A stretch of 64,000 bases of DNA, from assembly GCF_937616625.2 (NCBI RefSeq), contig NC_065572.1:188501-252500 (forward strand), read 5' to 3'. Of the stretch, positions 1-11,812 are shown one piece after another. The stretch's first letter is position 1; the number at the start of each line of letters is the position of its first letter. A model generated the notes under the pieces. That model saw only the letters and a program-made list of their open reading frames with translations. It made no database searches and had not been told where the DNA came from. The position numbers and the translations under genes are program-made. Source of the DNA: Mercurialis annua (taxonomy: Eukaryota; Streptophyta; Magnoliopsida; Malpighiales; Euphorbiaceae).

Positions 1-200
1 ATGGCAATGTAAAATTTGAATCCAGCAGTTTGAACTATTTTTGTGGAGTCTCTAAACAGCAGAGTATGCCAGAAAAAACCCCGGAGATGGTTGAAATCAT
101 CGGACAAAGCTGTGACCGTCGGAGCAGACACTGCGAACTGCCGGGTTGCTGGAATATGATTCTCTCGAACCGCAAAAACTACTCCAAAAGGTGGAGACAT
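1..200 (-). CDS. Unrecognised partial ORF running off the left edge
   Basis: From an ATG at 200-198 the minus strand stays open for 66 codons to the window edge. The stretch is richer in G and C than its surroundings. The predicted peptide begins MSPPFGVVFAVRENH and shows no family I recognise. It could be the 5' end of a gene lying outside the window, a piece of a transposon, or chance. Confidence 0.2.
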   Translation of the reverse strand, partial: MSPPFGVVFAVRENHIPATRQFAVSAPTVTALSDDFNHLRGFFWHTLLFRDSTKIVQTAGFKFYIA

Positions 201-357
201 ACTAACCTTAAATTAGAGTAGAATAAATCTAACCCAATTAAGGCAAAACTAGAAAAACTTCTAAATCTAAACCAAAAGTGGTTGAGATAGCAAAAAAACT
301 TGAAAAAAACTATAATAAACTGAAGAAATAAACAATATAAGCTAAATAATAAATTTA

Positions 358-400
358 GGGAGGTGATTTTTAGCCTAAAAAGGTCTAAAAATCACCTCCC
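358..400. repeat. Short near-perfect inverted repeat (hairpin)
   Basis: The arms GGGAGGTGATTTTTAG and CTAAAAATCACCTCCC are exact reverse complements, separated by about 11 bases. Nothing adjacent shows it to be the terminus of a longer element. The remaining sequence from 201 to 755 is AT-rich and holds no gene I can support. Confidence 0.6.
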
Positions 401-763
401 ATGACAAAAAGAGGAAGACGGCTACTACTTGATGAGGAGAGAGGGCAGAGAACACTTTAGGGTTTTTTTTAGGTAGATACGTGCTAGTTAATATACATAC
501 TTCATCCATTCAAATGATAATCACATATCAAAACTATTCATGTAAAATCAAACTTTTTATTTACCGGATATGTGTCTACTGCACTAAAAATAATTACGGT
601 TTTGTAAATATTAAAAAATTCTTGAGTGTTTATTCCACACAACGGATGTGCCATGTCATTTTTACAACAAGCCAATAATCATTTGCGATAGGGAATCTTT
701 ATTTATTGCTTATTTTTTTATCATTAAACATTTGCACATGGCTAACGCCTCATTAGTTTGTTG

Positions 764-1507
764 CAGGGGCAGATGTATATAGGAGAGGATGGGGTCCATG
801 GACCCCACCTTTTTGAAATTAAATAAAATCTACTACTAATACCCATACTTCTAAACAAAATTTAAAAACAATTTACAGACTTTTTCATTGAATTCAATAT
901 AAACTTATAAAAGCTTTTGTCCAGCTCATTTATCTACTCAACTACTATATTCTATATTAATTAAAACAAAAAATAAATTATTTAAAATTCAATTTTACCT
1001 TAGAAATATTATATGAAATTATTAAGTACAAATTAAAATTCCAACTAATTATATATAAACAAAACAGTCTAATTATTTAGAATTTTAGATTGTACTTAAT
1101 AATTCCATATGATATTTCAAAGGTAAATTTGAATTTTAAAACGATTTATGTTTTATTTTAATTAAGTTAAATATACTAGTTGAATAATTAAATAAAATTA
1201 TTTATTAAAGTTATATATATACTAGTTGAATAATATACTATTAATTTTTAAAGTATATATCTACTTATCTTTTAAATTAATAATAATCACGAAGTAAATT
1301 GAATGATACTATTTAATAACGTATATGCATATTTAACAACGAAATAATATTTAATATTTTAAAATTATACAAATTCATCAATAAAATTAAGAAAAAAAAT
1401 GATTTTATTATTTAATATTAAATAATTTTTTAAAAAATATATTTGATTATTTAAATTTTTAATATATAAATGGATCCCACCATTAAAATTTTCTAGATCC
1501 GCCACTG
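764..1507. mobile_element. Non-autonomous hAT-type element with 8-bp target duplication
   Basis: The ends are CAGGGGCAGAT on the left and ATCCGCCACTG on the right, which form imperfect terminal inverted repeats of the plant CAGGGGCGGA type. The 8-bp direct repeat GTTTGTTG flanks both sides (756-763 and 1508-1515), the size expected for hAT transposition. The interior is AT-rich, about 740 bp, without a transposase. A copy of the unoccupied target lies at 18333-18390. Confidence 0.85.
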
Positions 1508-1662
1508 GTTTGTTGCACGAATGACGTGGCGCAACCGTTGCGTTGTATAATTATTCAAAAATTTTAGGTAGACATCATCCGTAAACTAGTTAATCATGTT
1601 ATAACACATCATTAAAATAATGGTATTGACGTAATTTTGGTTGTTATTTTTACACCTTCTAA

Positions 1663-2192
1663 GAGCATCTCCATTACATGTTGTATTTTTTTTATATTAT
1701 TTTTAGCACAAAATAAGATAAAATGCTATAGATAGCACATATTATTGAAATTCACTCTATTGCAAAATGCTAAACTAAATGCTAAATGCTAAAGATTTTC
1801 AAAAAAAAAATACTAAATTTATAATTTTATAAATGATTATCATTATTGATGGTAAATCTGTAAATAATTTAGATATAATAAAATTTGGCATATGCTAAAC
1901 TTTCTAACAAATTTCACTATTAGAAAACATCAAATTACCGACGGAAATCTTTTGATTTAGCGCCAAATTTTAGCCTTTTACCAACGGAAAATTTAATTTA
2001 CCGACGGATTTCAGCCTTTAACGACGAAAAAATCCGTTGCTAAAATGCAGTTTTCTAGTAATGTTTGGCACAAAATTTAGCATATGCTAAATTTAGCACA
2101 TGAAATAGAAGTGCAATGGAGATGTGTTTTTTATACTAAATGTTAAATTATAGCATTTGTGAGATATTTTTAACACTAGAGTGGAGATGCTC
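1663..2192. mobile_element. Tourist-like (PIF/Harbinger) MITE
   Basis: The termini GAGCATCTCCA and TGGAGATGCTC are inverted repeats and are flanked by the 3-bp duplication TAA (1660-1662, 2193-2195). This is the classic Tourist arrangement. The element is about 530 bp without a coding region and carries a smaller CACTA-type insertion at 1915-2063. A relative with the same ends lies at 58515-58926. Confidence 0.8.
1915..2063. mobile_element. Small CACTA-type non-autonomous element
   Basis: The 149-bp element starts CACTATTAGAAAAC and ends with the inverse of CATTACTAGAAAAC. This is the plant CACTA terminal motif, and the 3-bp duplication TTT (1912-1914, 2064-2066) matches. The interior repeats ACCGACGGA-like words typical of subterminal repeats in this superfamily. 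It sits inside the Tourist element. Confidence 0.8.
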
Positions 2193-2803
2193 TAATAATG
2201 TTATTGCAACAATATCATTATTATAATAATGTGTAATAACATGATTAGTTTAGTCGACAGATGACTTGATAGATTGAATCTCACTATAAATATATAGAAT
2301 AAAATTCTCTTTTTATCCGTGAATGTAGATCACATTAATTGAACCACGTAAAATTTTGTGTAGTTATTCATTCCTTTTATTTATTTATTTTCTACTAGCT
2401 AACAGTTCTTACCGTTAGAAACTAAACAGACAGCTGATTAAGTTTAGAGACAATGAGAATTAAACACTTGGGAGATAATTTTTGTATTTTTCTATAATTG
2501 TGATTATTAATTTCTAATGAGAATTTGCTTATGTTTTACTTCTAATTTATTTTTAAATTCTAATATGATATTAGAGCTGATAATTCTTGTATAAATAATA
2601 TGTGATCGTGATCAACGATTCCTAATAAAAATTTGCTCACTTTCTACTTTCTAATTCATTTCTAAATCTATTATTTTTACATTTGATAATTCAACTTGCA
2701 TTTTTTTTCTCCAAAAGATGACACTGTTATACAATTTCGACCATTAATTACTTATATGGCAAAGTGAGTAGGGTGGCACATAATTTATCGTCAATAATAT
2801 AAT

Positions 2804-3118
2804 GGGATAATGTCATAAAAAAATCACCAATTTTATATGTTTTTTTAATTTAATTACATATTTTAAAATTTAAAATTTGTCATAAAAATATACCAACTTT
2901 CAGTTTTTTCCAAATCTATACATGGTTTTGAGATAACACTCATTCATTGTTGTAATTTGTTGAGATGGAGGTCATTTTTAACCAATGAATGAATATCATG
3001 TCAAAACCGTGTATGAATTTAAAAAAATAAAAGTTGGTGTATATTTATGACAAATTTTAAAAGACGTAATTAAATTGAAAAAACATGTAAAATTAATGAA
3101 TTTTTATAATACTAATCC
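2804..3118. mobile_element. MULE-type MITE, long terminal inverted repeats
   Basis: Nearly the whole 315 bp folds into two inverted arms that share the phrases ATTTAATTAC and TTTGTCATAAA. Flanking direct repeats TAATATAAT (2795-2803) and TAATATAAA (3119-3127) match at 8 of 9 positions, as expected for a Mutator-like target duplication. A related, larger copy lies at about 25365-26040. Confidence 0.65.
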
Positions 3119-3249
3119 TAATATAAATGATAATTTGTGTTTTCACTCATTAATCTCCTATTGTTGGAAAAGCAAATGTTTGATTACCAAACTGTTGAAA
3201 ATAAAGCGACGATAATTGATATATAAACTCTTATAATTCAATCTGCAAT

Positions 3250-3435
3250 CTTTTTTTTGTAAGCCATCCGATTTTTAAGGCTTTGCCCTGACTAATCCGG
3301 ATCCGACCCGCGTCGCGCACCTGGCATGGTAGGTGAGTCTGCCAGTGGGAATTTCCTGCATTCATAAGGACTCGAACCCGAGACCTTATTTAAGCGATAC
3401 CAAATCGCTTACCACTTGGATCAACTCCCATTGAT
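3250..3435 (-). mobile_element. tRNA-derived SINE
   Basis: Read on the minus strand the unit begins GGGAGTTGATCCAAGTGG, which resembles an A box. It has the clear B box GGTTCGAGTCC and ends in an A-rich tail (the T-run at 3251-3258 on the plus strand). The 10-bp direct repeat AATCTGCAAT flanks it (3240-3249 and 3436-3445). The body resembles plant Au-type SINEs, but I cannot align it here. Confidence 0.8.
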
Positions 3436-3445
3436 AATCTGCAAT

Positions 3446-4850
3446 TTTTTTAATATTGTCTCTACTGCATATTACATACACAATTTTATCAAAAACAAAA
3501 TAAGTAGGCAAGTATATATGATGCGTTTTAATATTTGTTACAAATTCGGTCGCAATAATGTATTATAAATTTTCTATAAATTTATGACACATTTTATAAA
3601 TCAAGAATTTCAATTGCAAATTGATTTATTTGTAGTGATAGGTTACATAATGTCAGTAAATTAATTAGGAGATTTTATTTATAACTATAGGTCTAATGGT
3701 GTCAGAAAAAAAAAAGAATTTGCATATATATTTGAAAACCTATTCAAACATTTCAAAAATTGTAAATCTATCCCGATTTCACTAATTCACTAAAAAAATT
3801 AATTTTTTAAATTGATTTAATTATGTCTACGTGACAATGAAATGTATATTTTGAATAAAAATTAATAAATCGATTTTAAAAAATTGAATAGATTATTAGT
3901 GAATTGAACAGATTAACATAAATTCAACTTTTAAAAAATTCGAATAGATTTTTAAAAAGTAAAAAATGTTTGACTTTAGTATATTAAACTTTGATCATAT
4001 GGAAGATGCTATTTAATTTTCTTTTCGTGTGTGTTACTATTGTCACATATGATGTGATAATTTTTTATTTGTCCAATTATCTTCCGAAAATGAATAGTTA
4101 AATAAATTATTCTTTATTTTTTTTATTAACACGTTAAACAGTACAATAAGAAAATATATAAAAAGGGTGAAATAGCTTTACTATAATTATAATTATGTAG
4201 TTTTATGTATAGGTCACGAATTGCATCCCTTAATAGTTCCGTGCTAACAAGAAGCCAATGGATATAAGATATTTTCATTTTGGAAGCCGATAGATGTACA
4301 ATCATTTGGATGCAATCGTTAGTTAGCTGTTGACATCAAATCACACCATCCTATCCCAAATGTAAAATGATCATCATTTTCAAATACACTATCATATATT
4401 TGCATGTGTCTAAATAGATGCACTATGCGGAAAATTAATTTCTGCAAAATTAAACATGTAATAAATACAGTATAATTGAGAGATGTTAAGTGTGCAATGC
4501 TTGACAAAGTTCATACACTAAAATATTGTTTAAGATGAAAGAAAGTCAAAAGGGTGGAAAGTGAAAAACACTTGTAATTAATTATGTAAAATGGGAGTAT
4601 TGAGTGCAAGATAATTAAGTTAATTTTTACCACTTGGTGTTATAAAATTGACGGTCAATGCAAATTCTTTGAAAATAATAGTATTTGGCAACTTCCATTT
4701 CCTTTTGTGAATGTAAAGTAGATTCATCATTCAACGAAAGAAAATTAAGCACAAAAGGAAGAAAGAAATTAAAATAAAATTAAAGAATTGACCCCCATAA
4801 CCATAATATCTTTCCTACAAGTTTCGCGTACATGAGTTATGCTGTTGCTG
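3446..4850. other. AT-rich intergenic DNA, no gene seen
   Basis: No reading frame with protein-like composition is present. The stretch contains A/T runs and loose inverted repeats only. Its right part is the upstream region of the NADPH oxidase gene. Confidence 0.7.
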
Positions 4851-4852
4851 TG

Positions 4853-4860
4853 TATATATA
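4853..4860 (+). promoter_or_regulatory. Candidate TATA box of the RBOH gene
   Basis: TATATATA lies 109 bases upstream of the chosen ATG at 4969, a spacing compatible with a 5' UTR of about 80 nt. Support is position and sequence only. Confidence 0.45.
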
Positions 4861-4968
4861 TTGGAAAAGAAACCAGCACACATCCATTCTTCTTCAGAAT
4901 CCCATCCATGTTGGAAAAAGTTTATTTATTTGTTCATTTTGCATATAACTCTCACTAATAAGTTTCCA

Positions 4969-7900
4969 ATGGCAACTCATAATCATTCTTCCGAGATTCA
5001 TTCGGACACAGACACTGACCGCAGCGGTCCTCTCAACAACAAACGGCGCTCTTCCAAGAAGAGCGCCAGGTTCAACCTTCCTCCTACCGAAATAGAGACC
5101 ACTCCCGATGATTCCTACGTCGAGATCACTCTTGATATCCGGGATGACTCTGTCGCCGTCCACAGCGTTCAGACGGCTAATCACGAGGATCCTGAACTGG
5201 CTTTGCTTGCCAAAAAGGCGCTCGAGACCAAGTCAGCTTCCTTCCGGTCATCTTTGTTTCGCAACACGTCGTCCCACATAAAGCAGGTGTCTCAAGAGCT
5301 CAAACGTTTTGCTTCCTTCTCCCGGAGAACCTCTTCTGCCGCTAGAAGGTTTGATCGAACCAAGTCAGCTGCTTCTCACGCGTTGAAGGGCCTCAAGTTC
5401 ATCACCGCCAAAACTGGCGGTGCCAATGGATGGTCCGCAGTTGAGAAGAGATTTTTACAGCTTACCGCTAACACCAACGGTCTCCTTCACTCTTCCTCCT
5501 TCGGTGAATGCATAGGTGCGTAGCTTAGCTAGCTAGTTGCTTCTCCGGTTCGTATTGCATATATATAATTGAATAATTAATTTGACAGGCATGAACAAGG
5601 AATCAAAAGAATTTGCTGGTGAATTATTTGGAGCACTGACACGAAGGCATAACATAAATGGTGACTCCATTAACAAAACACAGCTCAAAGTGTTTTGGGA
5701 TCAGATTTCTGATGAAAGCTTCGACTCTAGACTCCAAATCTTCTTCGACATGTAATTAGCTTCTTGACTTATAAATAAAAATAGCACTTTCAGTCACATA
5801 AAATTATTATGTGAAAATATGATTAGCGAAAATATTAAACTGTGATCCATGCAGGGTGGACAAAGACGCCGACGGAAGAATCGCCGAAGAAGAAGTAACG
5901 GAGGTAAGAAAAGAAATAAAGCATACTTCAGCATTTTGGAATTGGTCAACGTTGACTCTTTCAAACCAACTACCCATATAGATTTAATTATTATTCATAT
6001 GAATTAACGCGTAGATCATAAGCTTAAGCGCTTCCGCAAACAAGCTGTCCACCATTCAGAAACAAGCTAAGGAGTATGCTGCTCTGATTATGGAAGAGTT
6101 GGACCCTGATAATGCTGGATACATCATGGTACGTCCACGTGCTCCCTAATTAGTTCCACCGCTATATACCATCTCTTAACTCCTGTAATGGACATGCAGA
6201 TTTATAATCTGGAAACTCTGTTACTACAAGCACCCGACGAGTCCGTGAGGATTAGAGATAGCAGAGTGTTGAGCCAACTGCTGAGTCAGAAACTGAAGCC
6301 TACGCAGGAGAACAATCCGTTCAAAAGATGGTATGAAAAGGGAAAGTACTTTTTTTTGGATAATTGGCAGAGGGTGTGGATTATGGGGTTGTGGCTGGGA
6401 ATAGTTGCTGCTTTATTCACGTACAAGTTTATACAGTATAAGAACAAGGCGGTGTTCGAGGTCATGGGCTACTGTGTCTGTGTAGCTAAAGGAGGGGCAG
6501 AGACCCTCAAATTCAACATGGCCTTGATTTTACTCCCAGTCTGCCGAAACACCATTACTTGGCTCAGGAACAAGACCAAGTTGGGTGTTGTTGTGCCTTT
6601 CGATGATAATCTCAATTTCCACAAAGTGATTGCAGTTGGAATAGGGATCGGAGTCGGACTGCATGCGGGGGCTCATTTAACGTGTGATTTTCCTCGGCTT
6701 CTTAGCGCGACTGAGGAGGAATATGAGCCTATGGAGCCTTATTTTGGGGAGGACCAACCTGAAAACTACTGGTGGTTCTTGAAAGGAGTGGAGGGGGTGA
6801 CAGGCATCATTATGGTTGTCCTGATGGCTATAGCATTTACACTGGCCACTCCATGGTTCAGGAGAAACAGGCTCAATCTTCCCAAATCCCTCAAGAAACT
6901 CACCGGCTTCAATGCCTTCTGGTATTCTCATCATCTCTTCGTCATTGTCTATACACTCCTCATTGTCCATGGTATTTACCTCTACCTCACCAAGGAATGG
7001 TATCAAAAAACGGTTAGTCCCGCCCTTCTCCATCACTAATACTCATTATTTCCATCATTTTAATTTTGACATAATGTTGTGTATCCATTTTCTCTATTTC
7101 AGACATGGATGTATCTGGCAGTGCCCGTAATCTTGTATGCATGTGAGAGATTAATTAGGGCATTTCGATCGAGCATCAAGTCTGTCAAGATTCTAAAGGT
7201 AATTAATACATGAAAACCACTACACTACACTCTCGCTTGTGCTATGAGTATCCATCACATTTGCAAAACCAACAGAACTGTTCTTTCATGATAGGTGGCT
7301 GTCTATCCAGGAAATGTGCTAGCATTGTACATGTCAAAGCCGCAGGGCTTCAGATATAAGAGTGGACAGTACATGTTTGTCAACTGCGCTGCAGTCTCTC
7401 CCTTCCAATGGTAATTAGTTAAGCCATTTATTAGTTAGACTATAAAATAAAAGGATTGTTTAGTTTACTAATTGGGTATGAGTGCTGCAGGCACCCGTTT
7501 TCAATCACATCGGCACCAGCAGACGACTATCTGAGTGTCCACATTCGAACATTAGGTGACTGGACGCGCCAGCTCAAAACTGTTTTCTCTGAGGTTTGTA
7601 AGCCTCCGCCAGCCGGCAAGAGTGGACTGCTGAGAGCTGAGGGAGACAACCCAGCAGGGTAAGAATAAATTTTTGGTTCAAATGATGACCGAAAAGTAGC
7701 AAAGTGAAGATTATTAATGTAATAATAACTGAACAGGTTTCCAAAGATAATGATAGACGGCCCATATGGAGCTCCAGCACAGGACTACAAGAAATATGAC
7801 GTGGTGCTGCTGGTAGGACTTGGAATAGGGGCGACACCCATGATAAGCATCGTGAAGGACATCATTAATAACATGGAGGATGAGGAGTCATTGGAGAGGA

Positions 7901-8438
7901 ACAACAAGGCAGGGTGTTCGACGTTCCGGACGAAGAAAGCATACTTCTATTGGGTGACGAGGGAACAAGGTTCTTTCGAGTGGTTCAAAGGAATAATGAA
8001 TGAGGTGGCAGAAATGGATGACAAGGGAGTGATAGAGCTGCACAACTACTGCACCAGCGTGTATGAAGAAGGGGACGCCAGGTCAGCCCTCATTGCAATG
8101 CTTCAGTCCCTCCACCATGCCAAGAACGGCGTGGATGTTGTTTCCGGCACCACCGTCAAATCCCACTTTGCCAAGCCTAATTGGCGCCAAGTTTACAAGA
8201 AAATCGCACTTCACCATCCTGATTCAAGAATCGGTTCGTGCACCTTGCCGAATTATTAATATTGACTTTTTGTTTGTTTGTGTTTTACTAGTCTATGTGA
8301 TGATGTGGGTGAATGTTGATGGATGCAGGAGTCTTCTACTGTGGGGCACCAGCACTAACGAAAGAGCTCAAACAATTAGCTTTGGATTTCTCCCGCAAGA
8401 CCTCCACTAAGTTCGATTTTCACAAGGAGAACTTTTAA
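4969..8438 (+). CDS. RBOH: Respiratory burst oxidase homolog (plant NADPH oxidase), 10 exons
   Basis: This plasma-membrane flavocytochrome passes electrons from cytosolic NADPH to apoplastic oxygen, making superoxide for signalling and defence. My exons are 4969-5515, 5589-5751, 5855-5903, 6015-6128, 6200-7012, 7103-7198, 7295-7410, 7491-7658, 7737-8233 and 8329-8438. All introns are GT-AG and the frame stays open for 890 codons. The N-terminus carries [19 protein letters not shown], a segment shared with RBOHD-type proteins. Calcium-binding EF-hands follow (DKDADGR near residue 240, DPDNAGY near 285). Six membrane spans contain two haem His pairs (about 432/446 and 535/548). The FAD motif [14 protein letters not shown] motifs DGPYGAP and GLGIGATP, and the invariant tail FDFHKENF are present. 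The ATG at 4969 is the first in this frame. It looks complete and functional. Assignment to RBOHD rather than a close paralogue is inference. Confidence 0.95.
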
Positions 8439-8737
8439 GCAACCAACGACGTGCCTCATTTTCATGTACCAAATTGGCCACCATTTACACATGAGTCGTC
8501 ATCAGCACCCGCGCAAGCTTCCAATACAAAACCCAATACTTTTATTTCATTTATTTTTTGGACTGCAAAGATATTTTATTTACTCAACTTTTTTATCTGC
8601 TCCTTAATTTTATCTAATTTTCTGAGCATATTGTTGTTTCAGTTGATCATATATGATTCCATCTTAATGTTAAGGATTCCATGACAAAATACTCTAAATA
8701 TTTTCTATTTTTATTAGTACTTCTTATAAAAAAAATA

Positions 8738-9134
8738 GGCCTCACTTGGTTCATAAATGTATATTTCTCGGCCGGGAAGTTAATTTCTGAGAAAGTTAGC
8801 GTGAATGAAATGTATATTTCTTTTGTTTGGTTTACTTGCTAACTTCCCGGGAAGTTGTATTTTAATTTTAGTTAATTAAAATTTAATGACAAAATTACCC
8901 TCAATAACTAACTAGACTAATAAAATATAGGGAGATAATTGTATTTTCCATCAAGTTAATTTGGGAAGTTTTATTTATCTAAGTTTGGTTAGGGAAGTCA
9001 CTTCACTAGTCAAAGGAAAGTTAAAGTGTTAACTTTTCGGAAAGTAAAACACATAAATTGAACCAAATAAGAATATCTTGTTATTTTCCGAAAAGTAAAA
9101 TTTCCCTTGTCCTTATTTCCAACCAAGCCAGGCC
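8738..9134. mobile_element. TIR MITE of the 'GGCCT..CTTGGTT' type
   Basis: The left end GGCCTCACTTGGTT and the right end AACCAAGCCAGGCC are inverted repeats enclosing about 400 bp without a gene. Subterminal copies of a GGGAAGTTA/AACTTCCC-like word occur in both halves. Any target duplication is only 3 bp and imperfect. It lies 300 bp beyond the RBOH stop. Confidence 0.55.
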
Positions 9135-9599
9135 TTAGTGTTTATTAATTATAATGTGATTGAGAAGTAATGTCAACTGGGACTATAATTAAAGTGTAGC
9201 TGGTACTCATAATTTGGTAATTACATTTTGGTTGATTTTAGTTCCAATTTAGCTGCTTTGGGACTATAAAGAAGAGTCGCAATTTACCCACCGTTTCCAA
9301 ACTTTCTTAATTTGTTGTTAGTTTTGTTAGAATAAATCTTTGAATGAAAATGATTTTTGATGACCGAAAAATTGCATTTGTTAAAAAAAGGTATAGCCAT
9401 CCAAATTATCTTTTGAATTTTCTTCGCCTTCATTCGCAAGGTTATGAAATCATCAGCTCTATAATTCATTTATATCAATTCGTCTTTGACTTTTTATTCA
9501 AGTTCCTGAACTGTTCTGTTCCTTTCAACCATTTTGATCAAAAATAATATATATATTTAATGTAGACAATAATTGGGACATTCATCCATTTTGATTTAA

Positions 9600-9804
9600 G
9601 GCCATGTTTGGTTCATGGAATAGAATAGTTATTCCATAAGAAATAGAATAGCCATTCTTTAGTTTTTGAGAGGAGTGTTTATTCCACAAAATTATGGAAT
9701 AGTAATTTTTTGGAATATCTATTCTATGAACCAAAGCAAAGAATTGTCATTTTATACGGAATAACTATTCCATTCCGCACCTATTCCATGAACCAAATAT
9801 GGCC
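9600..9804. mobile_element. Tourist-like MITE with TAA target duplication
   Basis: GGCCATGTTTGGTTCATGGA and its inverse TCCATGAACCAAATATGGCC bound a 205-bp hairpin-like unit rich in GGAATAG/CTATTCC. TAA flanks both ends (9597-9599, 9805-9807). It has the same end family as the MITE at 53958-55493. Confidence 0.75.
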
Positions 9805-9807
9805 TAA

Positions 9808-10777
9808 ATGTTTCCTGTACGGACCAACTCAGAATGAAAACAAAATGCTTAAAAGACAATTTGGGACATTCGATTTAATAGTAGTAAATAAGTAAACTCT
9901 AATTATATTTAAACAATTTAAGTTTGACGATACAAATTAAATAATTTAGTTAAAGTTTCATGTTTTTCTATAAAACTGGTCAGTTTTAATGCCGACTTAT
10001 TATATATTGGAAATGAATTATGAAATAGAAGCAGAAAAGTCAGCTGAAAATCTATTGTTGCAAAACGTTGTAGTACAATCACAAACACATTAGAGTTATT
10101 ACAAATCAAATCTTGTTGTATAACTCCTTATATTTGTAAAATGCCATTTATTATAATACAACACCTCATTAAATTGTATAATAAATGCATTCAAATCTTA
10201 ATAGTGATATTACGATATTGGCATCATTTTAATGAGGTGTTGCATTATAAGTGGCTTAGTCTACGCATGACATGGTAGACTCGGTCTACCTAAGAATTTT
10301 TCAACTTCAAAACAGAATCATCCTGTAAAACAAAAAAATATCATATTTTTTCGAGAGAGATTTGAAGCTCTCAACATCCTGTTTTACCAGAATATCAAAC
10401 ATTTGAATCTCACATTAGAACTAGAAGTGCTTTTGACCTCCAAGAGCTGTTCTACACTAGACTTCCTCATGCATTCTTTCTAGTTTTGTAATCTATAATC
10501 TAACAGTTAGACATTCACCTTCTAAAGATATCACCACATTCCACTTGCTTTAGCATTCAGGATAAAGGGGAAGCTGACCTAACTAAATCATAAATGTTAG
10601 CTAGTCGGTAGAATAATACAACTAGATTCGAATCCGTAATCCTTAACTAACTAGTTGGGGTAGCTCTATTACTTTTTCATTTATTTTAGATAAAAAGAAT
10701 GGATCAAAATTCACAAATCATTATCTATAAAATATCTGGGTAAATACCACTCCAAAAATCAGCACTAGTAAGTCTTT
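9808..10777. other. Intergenic DNA between RBOH and the VTT gene; one inverted repeat
   Basis: No gene is visible. An inverted repeat (TACAACACCTCATTAAA at about 10157 against TTTAATGAGGTGTTGCA at about 10230) is followed by GGTAGACTCGGTCTACC near 10275, an end related to the 13052-13434 element. A palindrome GATTCGAATC at about 10626 resembles a B box, but no complete tRNA fold is present. The part next to 10777 would be the VTT gene's 3' UTR. Confidence 0.5.
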
Positions 10778-11812
10778 TTATTGACTCTTCTTCTGGCTGT
10801 CACTATCTGTGCTACCAGAAAGGCTTTGCGATGAGTCCTTATTGTTAAGATTGGTAAGAGTGGATCCGGGCATCGTGATATTGGAAGAGTACTTTTTGAT
10901 TCTCATAGAAATGAGGATGCTTGATACAACGCCAAGTAATGGAAATAGGTAAGACCACACCTTGGATTTTTTAGTAGCAGATGTTGAAGCAACAGCAGCA
11001 CCGGCAAGGCTCCCTATGGATGTATTCTGTAAGATCATTGGCAAACAACCGATGACAGTTGGGAGTAGGAAATCAACTATGAAGCCGACCTTTGTAGCAG
11101 CGAGGGCATAGTTAATCACATAGGAAGGCATGGGAGAGAAGCGCGCAAGAAGGACAAATTTCCAACCATCTTGTTCAACTCCTCTAGAAAGCAGATGAAA
11201 ATATTTGTTTCTCTGAGCCCACTCCATGGCTGAGCTTGACCTCCTAAAAACTAGCCTGCGAAGTCCAAGTTGTTCAGAAACTAAATACAGAAGCTGATGC
11301 AATCATCAAAAGTCCCACTAAAATAAAGGATCCTATCAAAAGTATAGTAATCTGACTAATGAGGAGATAGCTAATAAGAGTGGTTGGGTTGGATGAATAG
11401 CATAACAGCACACAGGAAAGGAGCAACATATATTTATGAGTGCGAAGCATCAATTAGAAATTAGTAATTACCTGCCGATCCAGAAAGAGAGGGAAGCCCC
11501 CAAGATCTTGGCGGAAAAGACGCAAAGCACAGCAGGCAAGAACCCGAAAAGCAGAGAAGCTCCAGCCTCGAAGAAAACGGCGTAGGGCAAGCAGAGTGCG
11601 AGCGTGAGGGTATGAACCCCGACGTAAACAGGCATGCCCCATATTCCCAACCGATCCGACAATTCAACGAACACCTTCAGAGCCGCCTCTTTCTCCCATC
11701 CCAATTGTTTGCTCACTTCTCTCCCCATCACAGCTATCCCCACCACTCCCGCTACCCTCCACCATCTCTGCAACTGCATCCTTCCTTTCCTCTCTAAATT
11801 AATCTTCCTCAC
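10778..11812 (-). CDS. VTT-domain / SNARE-associated Golgi family membrane protein
   Basis: Exon 1 runs 11812-11472 and exon 2 11255-10778. The intron is GT-AG and the joined frame gives 272 residues. The protein is hydrophobic with several membrane spans. It holds the VTT/DedA-like core: FGFLPAVLCVFSAK, SFWIGR, then KFVLLARFSPMPSYVINYA and a glycine-rich span. The C-terminal tail is Ser/Lys-rich and hydrophilic. Plant members resemble yeast Tvp38 and animal TMEM41/VMP1 and are thought to act in ER/Golgi membrane or lipid traffic, though the plant role is little defined. The splice joins WIG-R to LVFRR, which is smooth within the family. A start at an internal Met (residue 12) is also possible. 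Confidence 0.88.

Larger units (their letters stand above)
1567..2275. mobile_element. TIR element of the 'TAGACTCAGTCTA' family, host to nested MITEs
   Basis: The left arm (GGTAGACATCATCCGTAAAC) and the right arm (around 2245-2275, reverse complement ATCTATCAAGTCATCTGTCG) are inverted relatives. They match the better preserved element at 13052-13434. The exact ends and the target duplication are unclear. The centre is filled by the Tourist-like element at 1663-2192. Confidence 0.5.

Noticed and set aside
4861..4968. Longer N-terminus for RBOH
   Set aside because: The extension has no in-frame ATG and would need a TTG start. The ATG at 4969 fits the family.
10590..10670. tRNA or SINE around GATTCGAATCC
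   Set aside because: The B-box-like string is present, but no cloverleaf, tail or target duplication could be identified.
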